Assembly: GCA_964636865.1 (NCBI GenBank)
Contig: CAZWVJ010000013.1
Coordinates: 1 to 42,378 of the forward strand
Reading direction: 5' to 3'
From: B1SED10-75 sp964636865
Lineage (GTDB): Bacteria > Bacillota > Dethiobacteria > DTU022 > PWGO01
DNA: 42,378 bases
The position numbers were made by a program, and so were the translations under genes. Under the pieces are notes generated by a model that made no database searches, was not told the origin of the DNA, and saw nothing but the letters and a program-made list of their open reading frames with translations. Each line of letters opens with the position of its first letter. Within the stretch, counting starts at the first letter, position 1. This document shows positions 8,965 through 18,214 of this stretch, one piece after another.

Positions 8965-10596
8965 CTATTCCTTTATCCTGTAAATATCGTAAACCTCTAT
9001 ACCCCCCAGAGATTCTATATTTCCAACTATTTCATATTTGGGATTCTCTTCCTTGATATATTTTTCCAGGGCCCGTAGTGCAGCGTCGCACCAGTTATCC
9101 TCCTTTTCAGCAAAGCAATAATATATTATTTTTTCGGCCTCGGATTCCTTCCAGTTCTCTACAGGCATAACCAAATAGGTATTTTCCCTTATTTCACTTT
9201 TCATGAGATCCAGTATGATACTGGAGGAATTCTGGAATCTTCCAACTTCCTCCAATGCCAACAAATCTAATTTATCGTTCGTGAGTAATCTGAAGCCGTG
9301 GCTTCTTTCCCATTCCATGGTAATGACCTTTGAGTTTTCGGGCTCTTCGATGTAGTTCAGAGCCCTACCTTCAAGGTGAGTAAATGCCGGAGCTTCGACT
9401 TCGAGTCTTTCACGATCGGAAAGAAGTTCGTTGAACTGATAGATTCTTACACCGTTTACGGTCAATAGAACTACTAAACAAATTACAAGGACCCTGGAAT
9501 TCATTTTTTTCAGTCCGACAATAGTAATAAGCGGTATTATCATGTAGATTTGGTGATAATAAACCTCATGCATTCCACCAGGATTTACAAGGAATAAGAG
9601 GGGGTATATTAAAACAGTCAGGGCAACTATCTTTTCCCATACATTCAACCTTTCTTTGAACCATATAACTGCAAAACCTATCAGAGATGCGATGAATAAT
9701 ATTAAGGAAACTCTTGAAGCTGCTAACCATGTCCTATCGTTCCTGAGTTCTGGTCCATAATCTCTTTTGTATAGGTAATCGAATTCTCTATATCCAAATT
9801 CATATCCATACCAAATTCTTCTATCTGCTGTAAAGAATGTCTTTGTAAATTCATCAGCCAGGTCCCCTACAGATGTCTCCTCCCGTGTAGTAACGGACTG
9901 GCTTAAATCCTCAAAGGGACTTTCGCTTCTTACAAAAGAGATCAAAACCGGCATTGTGCCTAACACTAATAGAACTAGAGATACAGATAGAACCTTCATA
10001 AATTTCCCTTTAAAAATGTCTACTTCACCAAAGAAATGCATAATAAGTGAAGAAGCGAACAGGGACACTACAGCGAAGGCAAAGTTAACACGTTGTGTTA
10101 TTCCTACACCCACTACAAAAGCTGTTGCGTAGGCGTAGATTTCTATTCCAGAATCCACGTACTTGAAGAACGACAAAACAGATACCACAAACAGAAATGA
10201 AAGAACGGGATATATTTCTGTTGCCGCCGTAATGAAGAAGGGTGTAGTTACCAGTAGAAGTGATGAAAGTATGGCTGTTTCTCTATCTGTTATAAACTTG
10301 AAGAGAAAATAAGACGCAAATATTCCTAATGCTAAAAAGAGGGCCTGAATCATTCTAAGCAGTGAAACCGACGGAATAAGTCTGACCCAGAGCGAATTTA
10401 TTGTCTCAAGGTGTTCTAGCTCATGTTGTATTGGACGATGACCCAAAAAAAGGGCAGTATCCCTCGCCCAAAATCCTATTTTGTTTACGATATAAAAGCT
10501 TATGAAAAAACCAGAGAGGAAGAACAGCGCCGAAACTACTAGATCGTTTTTTAGTATTTCCCGTAACTGTGTCTTCGTAACAGGCAACACTCCCAT
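8965..10596 (-). CDS. GT-C family polytopic membrane glycosyltransferase (PMT/ArnT-like)
   Basis: 543 residues. About ten or more hydrophobic helices span residues ~18-390, followed by a soluble domain (~400-543) with several cysteines (YYCFAEKEDNWCDAAL). After the first helix comes an extracytoplasmic loop with W-A-R-D-T-A, where GT-C enzymes keep catalytic acidic residues, and a conserved-looking ATEIYP segment in a later helix. Enzymes of this fold use polyprenyl-phosphate sugars outside the membrane. It is the first gene of the minus-strand operon and its TATA element overlaps that of the divergent GT4 gene. Its helix and C-terminal layout resemble the truncated gene at the left edge, so the two are likely paralogues. 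Confidence 0.8.
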   Translation of the reverse strand: MGVLPVTKTQLREILKNDLVVSALFFLSGFFISFYIVNKIGFWARDTALFLGHRPIQHELEHLETINSLWVRLIPSVSLLRMIQALFLALGIFASYFLFKFITDRETAILSSLLLVTTPFFITAATEIYPVLSFLFVVSVLSFFKYVDSGIEIYAYATAFVVGVGITQRVNFAFAVVSLFASSLIMHFFGEVDIFKGKFMKVLSVSLVLLVLGTMPVLISFVRSESPFEDLSQSVTTREETSVGDLADEFTKTFFTADRRIWYGYEFGYREFDYLYKRDYGPELRNDRTWLAASRVSLILFIASLIGFAVIWFKERLNVWEKIVALTVLIYPLLFLVNPGGMHEVYYHQIYMIIPLITIVGLKKMNSRVLVICLVVLLTVNGVRIYQFNELLSDRERLEVEAPAFTHLEGRALNYIEEPENSKVITMEWERSHGFRLLTNDKLDLLALEEVGRFQNSSSIILDLMKSEIRENTYLVMPVENWKESEAEKIIYYCFAEKEDNWCDAALRALEKYIKEENPKYEIVGNIESLGGIEVYDIYRIKE

Positions 10597-10614
10597 AACA
10601 GGTAATATTTCTTC

Positions 10615-10630
10615 AAGTTTATTAAAAATA
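10615..10630. promoter_or_regulatory. shared bidirectional TATA element
   Basis: An A/T tract around TTTATTAAAAATAA lies 25-26 bases upstream of both divergent start codons (10596 on minus, 10647 on plus), only 50 bases apart. Read on either strand it gives a TATA-like box at leaderless spacing. The two operons may therefore compete for, or share, one TBP-binding site. Confidence 0.5.
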
Positions 10631-10646
10631 ATAAGTAATTGTTTTT

Positions 10647-11798
10647 ATGAAAGTTTGTGTTGTATCTTCCTACCCTCCAAATAAAGGTAATTTATCTGAA
10701 TATTGTAGAGAGATAACTCAAAACCTTGTCAAAAAAGAAGAAATAAAGGAAGTAATTGTTCTGGCAAATACGCACCCCGAAGGCAATCGTTTTGAGTCCG
10801 AGGAAAATATCAGGATTTCTAGATGTTGGAAAAGTAACAGTTTACTTGCACCCTTGAAAATTTTTAGAAAAATAAAATTTTACGACCCCGATATAGTTTA
10901 TTTCAATCAACATATGATGAGCTGGGGAAAAGGCAGGCTGATAAATTTTCTCGGAGGCATAACACCTGCCCTTGTAAAATTATTTGGAAGATCAAAAGTT
11001 GTGGTCACACTTCATAATTTAGGTGAAAATGTAGAACTTTCTGATATACCGGGCATCAAAGACTCCCTGTTTAACAATCTGGGAATGGAAACAGTGGTCA
11101 AAAGTTTAGATTTTGTGGACTCAGTTACTGTGACTCTTGAGAGCTTCAAGGAGATATTGAAATCAAAATATGGTAACGAAAATGTTGTAAAGGTGCCACA
11201 TGGAACATGGTTCAGAAACAAAGTCGAAATGGATTTCTCAGGTAAAGATATCCTTGCTTTCGGATTTTGGTCACCTACAAAGGAGCTCGACCTTCTTTTG
11301 AAAACTTACAAAGAGCTCAAGTCTGACTTTAATGACATAACCCTGACCGTAGCCGGAAAATCTCATCCAAACTTCCCAGAATACTTAGAAAGAGTCAAAA
11401 AAAATTATCCTAATTTAGACGTCGAATACACGGGATACGTCCCTTCTGAAAAACTCAAAGCCTTGTTCTCCAATGCTAATCTTGTAATACTTCCTTATAG
11501 GAGTGCTACGGGAACTAGCGGCGTTTTAAATCTTGCCAAGAGTTATGGTAGACCTGTACTTGCGTCCAACTTAGAGGAAATCGAAGAAGCAGTAGAAAGC
11601 GAAGGTGGTGAAGTTATTTTTTATGATCAAGGCAGTTTAAAAGACTTGAAAAATAAAATTAAAAAAATTATAGAAAACAAGGATCTTCAAAAAAAGATGT
11701 CCAGAGCCAATTTAAAATCAGCAAGCTGCACAACATTTGCTGAGACAACAAATATGATATATTCCATCTTCAAAAATCTAAACAACCAAAGCGAATAA
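10647..11798 (+). CDS. GT4-type glycosyltransferase
   Basis: 383 residues starting MKVCVVSSYPPNKGNLSEY, the Rossmann strand plus acceptor loop of GT4 enzymes. Near residue 130 is VVVTLHNLGENV. The C-terminal domain has ILAFGFWSPTKELDLLLK, then YTGYVPSEKLKALFSNANLVILPYR, and SATGTSGVLNLAKSYGRPV, which takes the place of the more usual G-x-x-x-x-E-A; a glutamate pair appears only later. It is monocistronic, leaderless, and flanked by divergent and convergent radical SAM operons. Lower GC and more AAA/TTT codons than the operon on its left suggest a different history. Donor and acceptor are unknown. Confidence 0.88.
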   Translation: MKVCVVSSYPPNKGNLSEYCREITQNLVKKEEIKEVIVLANTHPEGNRFESEENIRISRCWKSNSLLAPLKIFRKIKFYDPDIVYFNQHMMSWGKGRLINFLGGITPALVKLFGRSKVVVTLHNLGENVELSDIPGIKDSLFNNLGMETVVKSLDFVDSVTVTLESFKEILKSKYGNENVVKVPHGTWFRNKVEMDFSGKDILAFGFWSPTKELDLLLKTYKELKSDFNDITLTVAGKSHPNFPEYLERVKKNYPNLDVEYTGYVPSEKLKALFSNANLVILPYRSATGTSGVLNLAKSYGRPVLASNLEEIEEAVESEGGEVIFYDQGSLKDLKNKIKKIIENKDLQKKMSRANLKSASCTTFAETTNMIYSIFKNLNNQSE

Positions 11799-11843
11799 TA
11801 CAGACGAATTATTTTAAAAAATCAAATTCCAAAGCTCGAGGTT

Positions 11844-12923
11844 CTAATCACAACATTTCAAAGTGTTCCTTATTTTTCTGTTTTCAAAGTTGAGAGGCAC
11901 ACAGCAGTTTTTACAATAGGAAAATAGGTCATGGTCAAGAATTCTTCTTCTAACCTCTTCAAAGTATTCACCAAACCAGACCTCTCTGAGGCTTTTTCCT
12001 TTTATTTGTTCACCGCCGTCACCACCGAAAATTGAGCATTGTCCAACAGTACCGTCAGGCAGTATAACCATGCTGTACCATGGCTGATAACACGGAGCCG
12101 AAGAAAAACTTCCCGAGGATGAATCTAAACCTTCTATTGTCACTTCATCTATCTCGTCCGTTCTTTTGACTATGTCGCTGGAAACGAAGTTCTCGAAGTT
12201 ATTGTAAATGCCTTGCTCCTCTGCTGCCTGTGAAGCTCTTTCCAGGTACTTGTCCAGTTCTTCGTCCTTTCCATCGAAAACACATTCTTCACCTACCTCC
12301 GAAAAGGGTGTCATAGGCTGAAGCTGGATATCCTCACAACCAAACTCACTGACAAGCTCCACCAGTTCTGAAAGTCTATCGTAGTTTTTGTTGGTAAGCA
12401 CGGTATTTATGCGCAGCTTGGGCTTCCTGGTACCTTTCTGGGATTTCAAATATCTCAGAACTTTTAACTTCTCGATAACCTCTCCAAAAGTTCCCTTATT
12501 ATTCCTCAGGTAATCATGAGTCATTGCATCCGGCCCGTCCAAAGAAACCGTTAAATTGTCCCAGCCCCATTTCACCATCTGTTCCATAAGGTCTTTTTCC
12601 ATGAGTGTACCGTTCGTTATCAAAAGGCCATGAATCGAATTATTTTTTATTTTTCGAATAGCCTTCTCAATAAGTTCTTTTCTCAAAAGAGGCTCGCCGC
12701 TACCGGGTATTCTTATCTCTTTTACACCCAGTTCCACAGCCTCTTCAATAACATCCAATATTTTCTCGTCACTAAGCTCATCGAACTTGTCAGGCTTAGC
12801 GCTTCTCAACCAACAGAATCGACAGGATAGATTACATCTGTTTGTTGGATTTATTTCCAAAGTATAGGGCCCAGCTTCGTTTCCATTCCTCCACTTCCTT
12901 ATCCTTTCGATCTTTTCTTTCAT
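11844..12923 (-). CDS. radical SAM enzyme with SPASM/twitch-like C-terminal module (class A)
   Basis: 359 residues; the ATG follows the TAA of the preceding gene with no gap. Cluster Cys30/34/37 lies in NRCNLSCRFCWLR. The SAM loop is GSGEP instead of GGGEP, and SLDGPD is intact. The C-terminal module has Cys278 and Cys296, then Cys337/340/341 and an unusual KCCD terminus (Cys357/358) not seen in relatives. It is the last of seven radical SAM genes transcribed from 19103 and converges on the GT4 gene with a 45-base gap. A sequence GGAGAGG lies about 10 bases before the start and could be its ribosome site. Confidence 0.93.
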   Translation of the reverse strand: MKEKIERIRKWRNGNEAGPYTLEINPTNRCNLSCRFCWLRSAKPDKFDELSDEKILDVIEEAVELGVKEIRIPGSGEPLLRKELIEKAIRKIKNNSIHGLLITNGTLMEKDLMEQMVKWGWDNLTVSLDGPDAMTHDYLRNNKGTFGEVIEKLKVLRYLKSQKGTRKPKLRINTVLTNKNYDRLSELVELVSEFGCEDIQLQPMTPFSEVGEECVFDGKDEELDKYLERASQAAEEQGIYNNFENFVSSDIVKRTDEIDEVTIEGLDSSSGSFSSAPCYQPWYSMVILPDGTVGQCSIFGGDGGEQIKGKSLREVWFGEYFEEVRRRILDHDLFSYCKNCCVPLNFENRKIRNTLKCCD

Positions 12924-14045
12924 TTAGAATACCTCTCCGATCTTTTCTTTCAGCTTACCATTCAAACCTAAGCTCCCCGAGCTGAGTATTTTTCTTATTC
13001 TTTCGTTACTCTTCAGAACTACGACACTGCACTTGGAACAATATTCGGGTATATCCTTCTCCAACATCTCTTCTCTGAGCTCCTGGAACTTTTTACTGAA
13101 CCACACTTCCTTTAGGCTTCTATCGTGAATGTAGACACCTTCTTCAAAGGTTGAGCAGCATCCTACGAGCCCGGAACCTTTTATACCCAAGAGATACCAT
13201 GGCTGGTAGCACGGTGCTCCTAGAAAACCTTCCCTGTTATCTTGTACCTTTCCTATAACCCTGTCTCCAAAAGAGTCTTTATCTATCGAATACTTCTCCC
13301 TATACTCTCCTATGTTGGTGTCTACATCCAGCTCTTCGGCTAGTCTTTCGGCCCGGTCCACGTGCTCCACCATCTCTTTCTTTTCTCCTTCGTCCAATTC
13401 CAGTCGAACTTTAGAACTGTAACCAGGATATATTGGTTCGAAATATACAAGCTGAGAGCCCGCGCTATCTGCCAGGACTATCATTTCCTCCAATTTGTCA
13501 TGAACCCTATTATGTATAATAGTGTTGTAACCTAAGTAAGGATTCGAACTCTCCTGTCTCTTCTTTTCAGAACTTATCATTTTTGAGGCCTTAACTGATT
13601 TTCTGAATGCGTAGTCCTCTTGTCTTATGAAGTTATGTGTCCTGGCGTCCGGACCATCGATACTTATCTGAACTTGGTCCCATCTCATATCCACTATCCT
13701 TTCAACATCTTCTTCTTTCAGAAGACAGCCGTTTGTAGTCAACTGGCCCCACATACCGTGTTCCTTGATTCTTTCCATAACCTGAAGTGTAGTTTCCTTT
13801 CTTAACATTGGCTCGCCACCACCAGATATTATCCACTCCTCCACACCCATATCTGCGGCTTCGTCCACGATGTCTATTAGTTTGTCCTTGCTAAGCTCCT
13901 TTTCAGGTCGGATCTCGTTGTCGCCCTTGCGCCAACAGAAACGACAGTCGAGGTTACATCTATCCGTTGGATGAAGCTCTACACGCACAGGCCCTCTCTT
14001 TTTGCCCTCCATCCATTTTTTTATTCTCTCAACCTTTGAATCCAT
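12924..14045 (-). CDS. radical SAM enzyme with SPASM/twitch-like C-terminal module (class A)
   Basis: 373 residues. Cluster Cys30/34/37 in DRCNLDCRFCWRK, GGGEP at about residue 83, SIDGPD at about 137. The C-terminal module has Cys279, a double Cys296/297, and Cys336/339; the residue before the doublet lies in a GSGLVG turn where most relatives have D-G-x-V. The ATG at 14045 overlaps the preceding gene's end by 17 bases and is preceded by an upstream GGAGGT. The tail after the cysteines (about 35 residues, ending KEKIGEVF) is longer than average. Sixth gene of the seven-gene array; substrate unknown. Confidence 0.93.
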   Translation of the reverse strand: MDSKVERIKKWMEGKKRGPVRVELHPTDRCNLDCRFCWRKGDNEIRPEKELSKDKLIDIVDEAADMGVEEWIISGGGEPMLRKETTLQVMERIKEHGMWGQLTTNGCLLKEEDVERIVDMRWDQVQISIDGPDARTHNFIRQEDYAFRKSVKASKMISSEKKRQESSNPYLGYNTIIHNRVHDKLEEMIVLADSAGSQLVYFEPIYPGYSSKVRLELDEGEKKEMVEHVDRAERLAEELDVDTNIGEYREKYSIDKDSFGDRVIGKVQDNREGFLGAPCYQPWYLLGIKGSGLVGCCSTFEEGVYIHDRSLKEVWFSKKFQELREEMLEKDIPEYCSKCSVVVLKSNERIRKILSSGSLGLNGKLKEKIGEVF

Positions 14046-15048
14046 AATCTCTTTTCAACCTCCTATATATTTTGTTATATTTTTTTATGAAGTCAGGCAA
14101 ACATTCCTTACATTTCTCCTGAAAAGCACCGTTCTTAATTTCCTCTCTAAACTCTCTTATCTTTCCACCGGTCCAGAGTTCGTAGAAGTTCTCGTCTTCC
14201 AGATTACCAAGGATATTTTTATAGTAACTCGCCAGGGTGCAACACGCCATCATCTCTCCAGAAGCGTTTACAAAAGCCATGTCCCACGGTGCAAAACAAA
14301 ACTCCGGAGGTCCTCTTCCAACCAGACCGTACTCAAGTATATTGTCAGCGTTTGTATCAAATCCGGCCTCATCCTCAAAGCTACTCACAGCTTTGAGCTC
14401 ATTCATGATTTCCTCTTCCCTTCTTCTTGGATCCAAATCTTTATTGGATTTCCAAACATTCATTATTATAAAATTTATATAATCAATTTTCTTGTCTTCA
14501 GCAAGCTTTGCGATGGCCATAAAATCATCATAGTTCTGGGAAGTTATAACCACAGAAAAACCGAGTGTTCCTTCAAAGCCTACTCGCTCAAAAAGCCCAA
14601 GAGATTTCATTACATCGTCGTAAACGCCATCCCCTCTAAGGAAATCGTTTGTTTCCTTCATCCCATCCAATGAAAGTAAAATTTCATCAATATTTAGTTT
14701 AACAAGCTTCCTTACTTTTTCTTCATCAAGGAGACAGGTGTTCGTAGTTAAACCTACTTCCATTTTTCTTTTCTTGGCTTCCCTTATCATATCAAATATT
14801 TCGTCTCTCAGAAATGGTTCACCGCCCCCTGTAAAATCTATCTTTTGTACGTTCAACCTCTCACAGTCATCAAGGACTTCCTTAATCTTCTCAAGGGACA
14901 GTCCAACCTCAAACTTCTCTTCCTTGTCCCCTCTCCAACAGGTCCTACAATTGAGATTACATCGGTCCGTCGGACTTATCATAACTAATTCCGGTCCAAT
15001 CACTGCCGACTCTTCCACAGCATCCTTTATCTTCTCAGGTCTTTTCAT
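14029..15048 (-). CDS. radical SAM enzyme with divergent SPASM/twitch-like module (class A)
   Basis: 339 residues from ATG at 15048; an in-frame TTG at 15060 overlapping the upstream stop would add four residues. Cluster Cys30/34/37 in DRCNLNCRTCWRG, then TGGGEP and LSLDGM. It lacks the K-W-x-x-G leader of other class A enzymes, having instead a basic-acidic helix followed by IGPELV. The C-terminal module keeps Cys251, Cys269/270 and Cys313/316, but the linker from the core is about 25 residues shorter than usual. The W-F-G-x-Y-F stretch between the cysteines is replaced by ELWTGGKI. It may act on a different substrate from its neighbours. Confidence 0.91.
   Translation of the reverse strand: MKRPEKIKDAVEESAVIGPELVMISPTDRCNLNCRTCWRGDKEEKFEVGLSLEKIKEVLDDCERLNVQKIDFTGGGEPFLRDEIFDMIREAKKRKMEVGLTTNTCLLDEEKVRKLVKLNIDEILLSLDGMKETNDFLRGDGVYDDVMKSLGLFERVGFEGTLGFSVVITSQNYDDFMAIAKLAEDKKIDYINFIIMNVWKSNKDLDPRRREEEIMNELKAVSSFEDEAGFDTNADNILEYGLVGRGPPEFCFAPWDMAFVNASGEMMACCTLASYYKNILGNLEDENFYELWTGGKIREFREEIKNGAFQEKCKECLPDFIKKYNKIYRRLKRDYGFKG
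14058..14063 (-). promoter_or_regulatory. ribosome binding site GGAGGT for the 14045 gene
   Basis: GGAGGT read on the minus strand sits 12 bases before the ATG at 14045, inside the 3' end of the preceding gene. It supports that start despite the 17-base overlap. Confidence 0.5.
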
Positions 15049-15052
15049 TTTA

Positions 15053-16096
15053 TCAAACAACTCTGTCCAATAGTTCGGATATGCTGGCCTTTCTGTAACA
15101 GAGCATCATACATGGTCGTGTACATTCTCTAATTTTCTTTCTGGTCTCCCTGAACTCCTCAGACTTCCAAAGGTCTCTTATATGGCCATCCCTGACGTTT
15201 ATGTTCGGGCCAAAACCGCAGATACTTATATCACCATAAGGGTCTATATTGAGGCCCATAAATCCAGCGAGGCATTTACCGGGTTCAAACTTTTCTTTCT
15301 CCATGAAGTATTTCGGAACAAGATCCAGATACCTTTTGCTGTTGTTAATTACTCCATATTCTTCCTTAAGCCTTTTCAACCTCTCCATGGCATCATACAA
15401 TTTTCCTCTGTCTTCCTCACCAATCCATACATCAGAATCATACGAGTCTCTGCCTGTATATGTGTTATCAGGCACAACGGCTTGATAGAAGATCTCATCC
15501 ACACCCATTTCTCTTACCATTTCGTGTATCTCAGGTAGCTCTTCCAAGTTCTGAGACATTATTACGGTGTTCACATCCACTTTGGGTCTACCTTCCTTCA
15601 TATCCAATATTTTCCCAAGGTATTTAATCACCTTTTGAAAGACATCCTCACCACGGATCTCATTGTGCGTCTCTGCATTTGCTCCATCTACAGAAAAGGC
15701 TATCCTGTCCAATCCTATATTCACGAGTTCCTTGCAAATATCTTCATCGAGAAGAACGCCACTCGTAACCAACGTCGTATGCAGTCCTCTGTTCTTACAA
15801 TACTTTATCATTTCCAAAGTTTCTTCCTCTCTTATAAGGGCTTCTCCGCCAACAAAGCTCGCATATTTTTTGTCATCGCTCCACTCTTCTGCCTCGTCGA
15901 CCACCTTTTTCATTTCTTTGACGGTCAACTCGTCCTTGTTCTTTTTGTTTTCGGGTATATTACACATCTTGCAACGAAGAGGACAACAATTTGTCATCTG
16001 GAAATTGATCTCGGTGGGATCCGAAAACGGGTAGTCCAGCTCATAGGACAGAACATGCAGAAGATACTGCTTCACGAGATTCATCTTTTCAAACAT
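15053..16096 (-). CDS. radical SAM enzyme, class B, with C-x3-C-x3-C C-terminal module
   Basis: 347 residues. The N-terminal leader has a SYELDYPF segment shared (as SYHLNYPL and SYYTNLPV) with the two upstream neighbours. Cluster Cys38/42/45 in CCPLRCKMCN; the SAM loop is VGGEAL, without the proline of GGEP, and SVDGAN follows. The C-terminal module has Cys275 and Cys293, then Cys325/329/333 in ECTRPCMMLCYRK, instead of the C-x2-C of class A. The ATG overlaps the previous stop by 8 bases (ATGTTTGA). Class B enzymes form a contiguous trio, so they probably arose by tandem duplication and may act in sequence. Confidence 0.92.
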   Translation of the reverse strand: MFEKMNLVKQYLLHVLSYELDYPFSDPTEINFQMTNCCPLRCKMCNIPENKKNKDELTVKEMKKVVDEAEEWSDDKKYASFVGGEALIREEETLEMIKYCKNRGLHTTLVTSGVLLDEDICKELVNIGLDRIAFSVDGANAETHNEIRGEDVFQKVIKYLGKILDMKEGRPKVDVNTVIMSQNLEELPEIHEMVREMGVDEIFYQAVVPDNTYTGRDSYDSDVWIGEEDRGKLYDAMERLKRLKEEYGVINNSKRYLDLVPKYFMEKEKFEPGKCLAGFMGLNIDPYGDISICGFGPNINVRDGHIRDLWKSEEFRETRKKIRECTRPCMMLCYRKASISELLDRVV

Positions 16097-17159
16097 CGGC
16101 TATCGATGCCTCCAAATGAGTCTTGATAAGGTCTTCTAGATCAAGTTTTCTGTAACACAGTAACAAGCAGGGCCTGCTACATCTCTTTGTCTTCTCTCTG
16201 ATATAATTGAAATCTTTCCCCTTCCACACTTTCCTCAGGTCCTTTTCCTTTACATCTATCTTAGGACCGAGGCCACAGAGATCAATGTATCCGTAGGGAT
16301 CTATATGTATAACTTCATAGGCAGCCATACACTTTCCATAGTCAAACGTCTCCTTCTTACGGAAGTACTCGGGCATTTTTCTCAGATATTTTTTGGTGTT
16401 TCTTACGTCGCCTGTTTCCTCCTTTATTCTTATAAGTTCCTCCACTGTCTCCTCCAGTTCGTCTGCTTCTTTCTTGTTCAACCACAACCCATCATTGTAG
16501 TCCTGTCCTTTCTTGAAGCTGTTATCAGGAACCAAGGCCTGATAATTTATGAAATCGAAGCCCTTACTCTTCATAAGACTGTATATATCAAGTAGGTCAT
16601 CGTAGTTTTTGTTTAATACGACCGTAGAAAACTCATACTCAATATAATCAGCGAGATGTCTGTATTTATTCAGCTTATTTATTGTACTGATAACACTCTC
16701 AAAGGACCCTTCACCTCTTATAGAATTATGTTTTTCTTTTGTAGATCCCTCAACCGAAATAGTAATTCTATCCACGCCTACCTTAAGAACTCTCTTTGTG
16801 GTTTCATCATCAAAGAACATTCCATTGGTTATCAGATCTATCTCCAAACCAAGTTTTTTCGCAAACCTCAGAAGTTCCAGAGTTTTCTCCTTCCTTGCCA
16901 TCGTCTCGCCACCAGAAAAACTAACATGACCTATTCCCCATTCTGCGGTCTGCTTCAATATTTCCTTCCACTGATATACTGATAGCTCATCACCACCTTC
17001 GTCTGCCTCGGGTATACCACACATCTCACAGTTCAGAGGACAAGAAAAGGTCGTGGCTATGTTTATTCTCTCCGGTTTCACGAGAGGATAATTCAGATGA
17101 TAAGATAATGTCTTCAGGCAGTAATCCTTCAAAACCTGGAGCGTATTATCATACCTCAA
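16089..17159 (-). CDS. radical SAM enzyme, class B, with C-x3-C-x3-C C-terminal module
   Basis: 356 residues from a TTG start whose TTGA overlaps the upstream TGA by 4 bases; no in-frame ATG lies between it and the cluster motif, so the weak start is accepted. Cluster Cys40/44/47 in SCPLNCEMCGIPE, SAM loop SGGETM (no proline), then SVEGST in place of SIDGPD. The C-terminal module has Cys277/295 and Cys327/331/335 in RCSRPCLLLCYRK. It is closest to the 15053 gene: both share QALVPDNS/QAVVPDNT near residue 210, a candidate substrate-pocket strand. Confidence 0.92.
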   Translation of the reverse strand: MRYDNTLQVLKDYCLKTLSYHLNYPLVKPERINIATTFSCPLNCEMCGIPEADEGGDELSVYQWKEILKQTAEWGIGHVSFSGGETMARKEKTLELLRFAKKLGLEIDLITNGMFFDDETTKRVLKVGVDRITISVEGSTKEKHNSIRGEGSFESVISTINKLNKYRHLADYIEYEFSTVVLNKNYDDLLDIYSLMKSKGFDFINYQALVPDNSFKKGQDYNDGLWLNKKEADELEETVEELIRIKEETGDVRNTKKYLRKMPEYFRKKETFDYGKCMAAYEVIHIDPYGYIDLCGLGPKIDVKEKDLRKVWKGKDFNYIREKTKRCSRPCLLLCYRKLDLEDLIKTHLEASIADV

Positions 17160-18214
17160 GATATCACCTCTTTCGCAAAGCTTCTGGCGTTTATCTTAGG
17201 AAAACAAAGCATTAAGCATGGTCTGTCGCATACCTTTATCTTTAGACGGGTTATGAAAAAGTTTATACTTCGCCAGATCTCCTTTATGCCTCTATCTTTG
17301 ACGTTCATGGGTCTCAGGTTAAAGGAAGGGCCTTTGCCACATACATCTACATTTCCATTCGGCTTGACATACATATATGCTTGACCTGCAAGGCATTGAC
17401 CTTTACTGAACTTCTCTTTATTTTCAAAGTAATCAGGTATGTTTTCCAGTATAAAATCAGAGGTTCCTATCCTCCCTTTTTCCGATTTCTTTATCTCGAT
17501 GAGCTTTTTCACAACTTTCTCCAGTTTTTCTTGATCCTTTTCCTGTATCCAGAATTCATCGTTCTCGTAGTCGACCTTGTTCATAAAAGAATTGTCCGGA
17601 ACGTAAGGATGATAATTTATCTCATAGAGATCCTCTTCCATCACAAAATCATGAAGACCTATCAGATCATCGAGATTCTTACTATTTACTACAGTAGTCA
17701 GGCCTATCTTCAAATCAGATCCATTTTCTATTTTACTTTTTTTTAAGTTTTCAATCGCCCTTACAGCTCCTTCGTGGGACCCGCTGTCTCTTATGTAGTT
17801 GTTGGTTTCCTCGTTGATTCCGTCGAGGGACACAGAAATAAAATCAAGGTCTGAATCAACTATATCCTCTGCAGTTTCCTTGTCTACCTGGCGGCCATTG
17901 GTAGTCATATAAGTTGTCAAACCCTCATCCTTGGCGGTTTTTATACAATCGATCAAGATATCCTTTCTTATCAGAGGCTCGCCGCCTGCGAAACTCACTC
18001 CAATATCTCCCCACCTTCCTATATCTTTTATCAATTTCTTAAGGTCTTCGGCACTCATCTCCTCTTTTAGGTCAGGATTTTTCTCCTTTGTATTACAAAC
18101 TTTACAGCCCATATCACATCTGTGCGTTAGTCCCAGGTTTATCATATCTGGCTTACAGACAGGTAGATTAGTATAGTAAGAAAATAATTTACGACCTACG
18201 TTTCCCTTATCCAT
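17156..18214 (-). CDS. radical SAM enzyme, class B, with C-x3-C-x3-C C-terminal module
   Basis: 352 residues from ATG at 18214; a TTG four codons upstream is less likely because GGTGGTG lies just before the ATG. Cluster Cys33/37/40 in HRCDMGCKVCN; the SAM loop AGGEP is canonical, as is SLDGIN. The C-terminal module has Cys274/292 and Cys329/333/337 in VCDRPCLMLCF. It keeps the class B strand HPYVPDNSF near residue 205. The ATG overlaps the stop of the SPASM-less gene upstream by 8 bases (ATGGATAA), the same overlap length seen at two other junctions here, which suggests the genes were joined by repeated recombination. Confidence 0.92.
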   Translation of the reverse strand: MDKGNVGRKLFSYYTNLPVCKPDMINLGLTHRCDMGCKVCNTKEKNPDLKEEMSAEDLKKLIKDIGRWGDIGVSFAGGEPLIRKDILIDCIKTAKDEGLTTYMTTNGRQVDKETAEDIVDSDLDFISVSLDGINEETNNYIRDSGSHEGAVRAIENLKKSKIENGSDLKIGLTTVVNSKNLDDLIGLHDFVMEEDLYEINYHPYVPDNSFMNKVDYENDEFWIQEKDQEKLEKVVKKLIEIKKSEKGRIGTSDFILENIPDYFENKEKFSKGQCLAGQAYMYVKPNGNVDVCGKGPSFNLRPMNVKDRGIKEIWRSINFFITRLKIKVCDRPCLMLCFPKINARSFAKEVIS

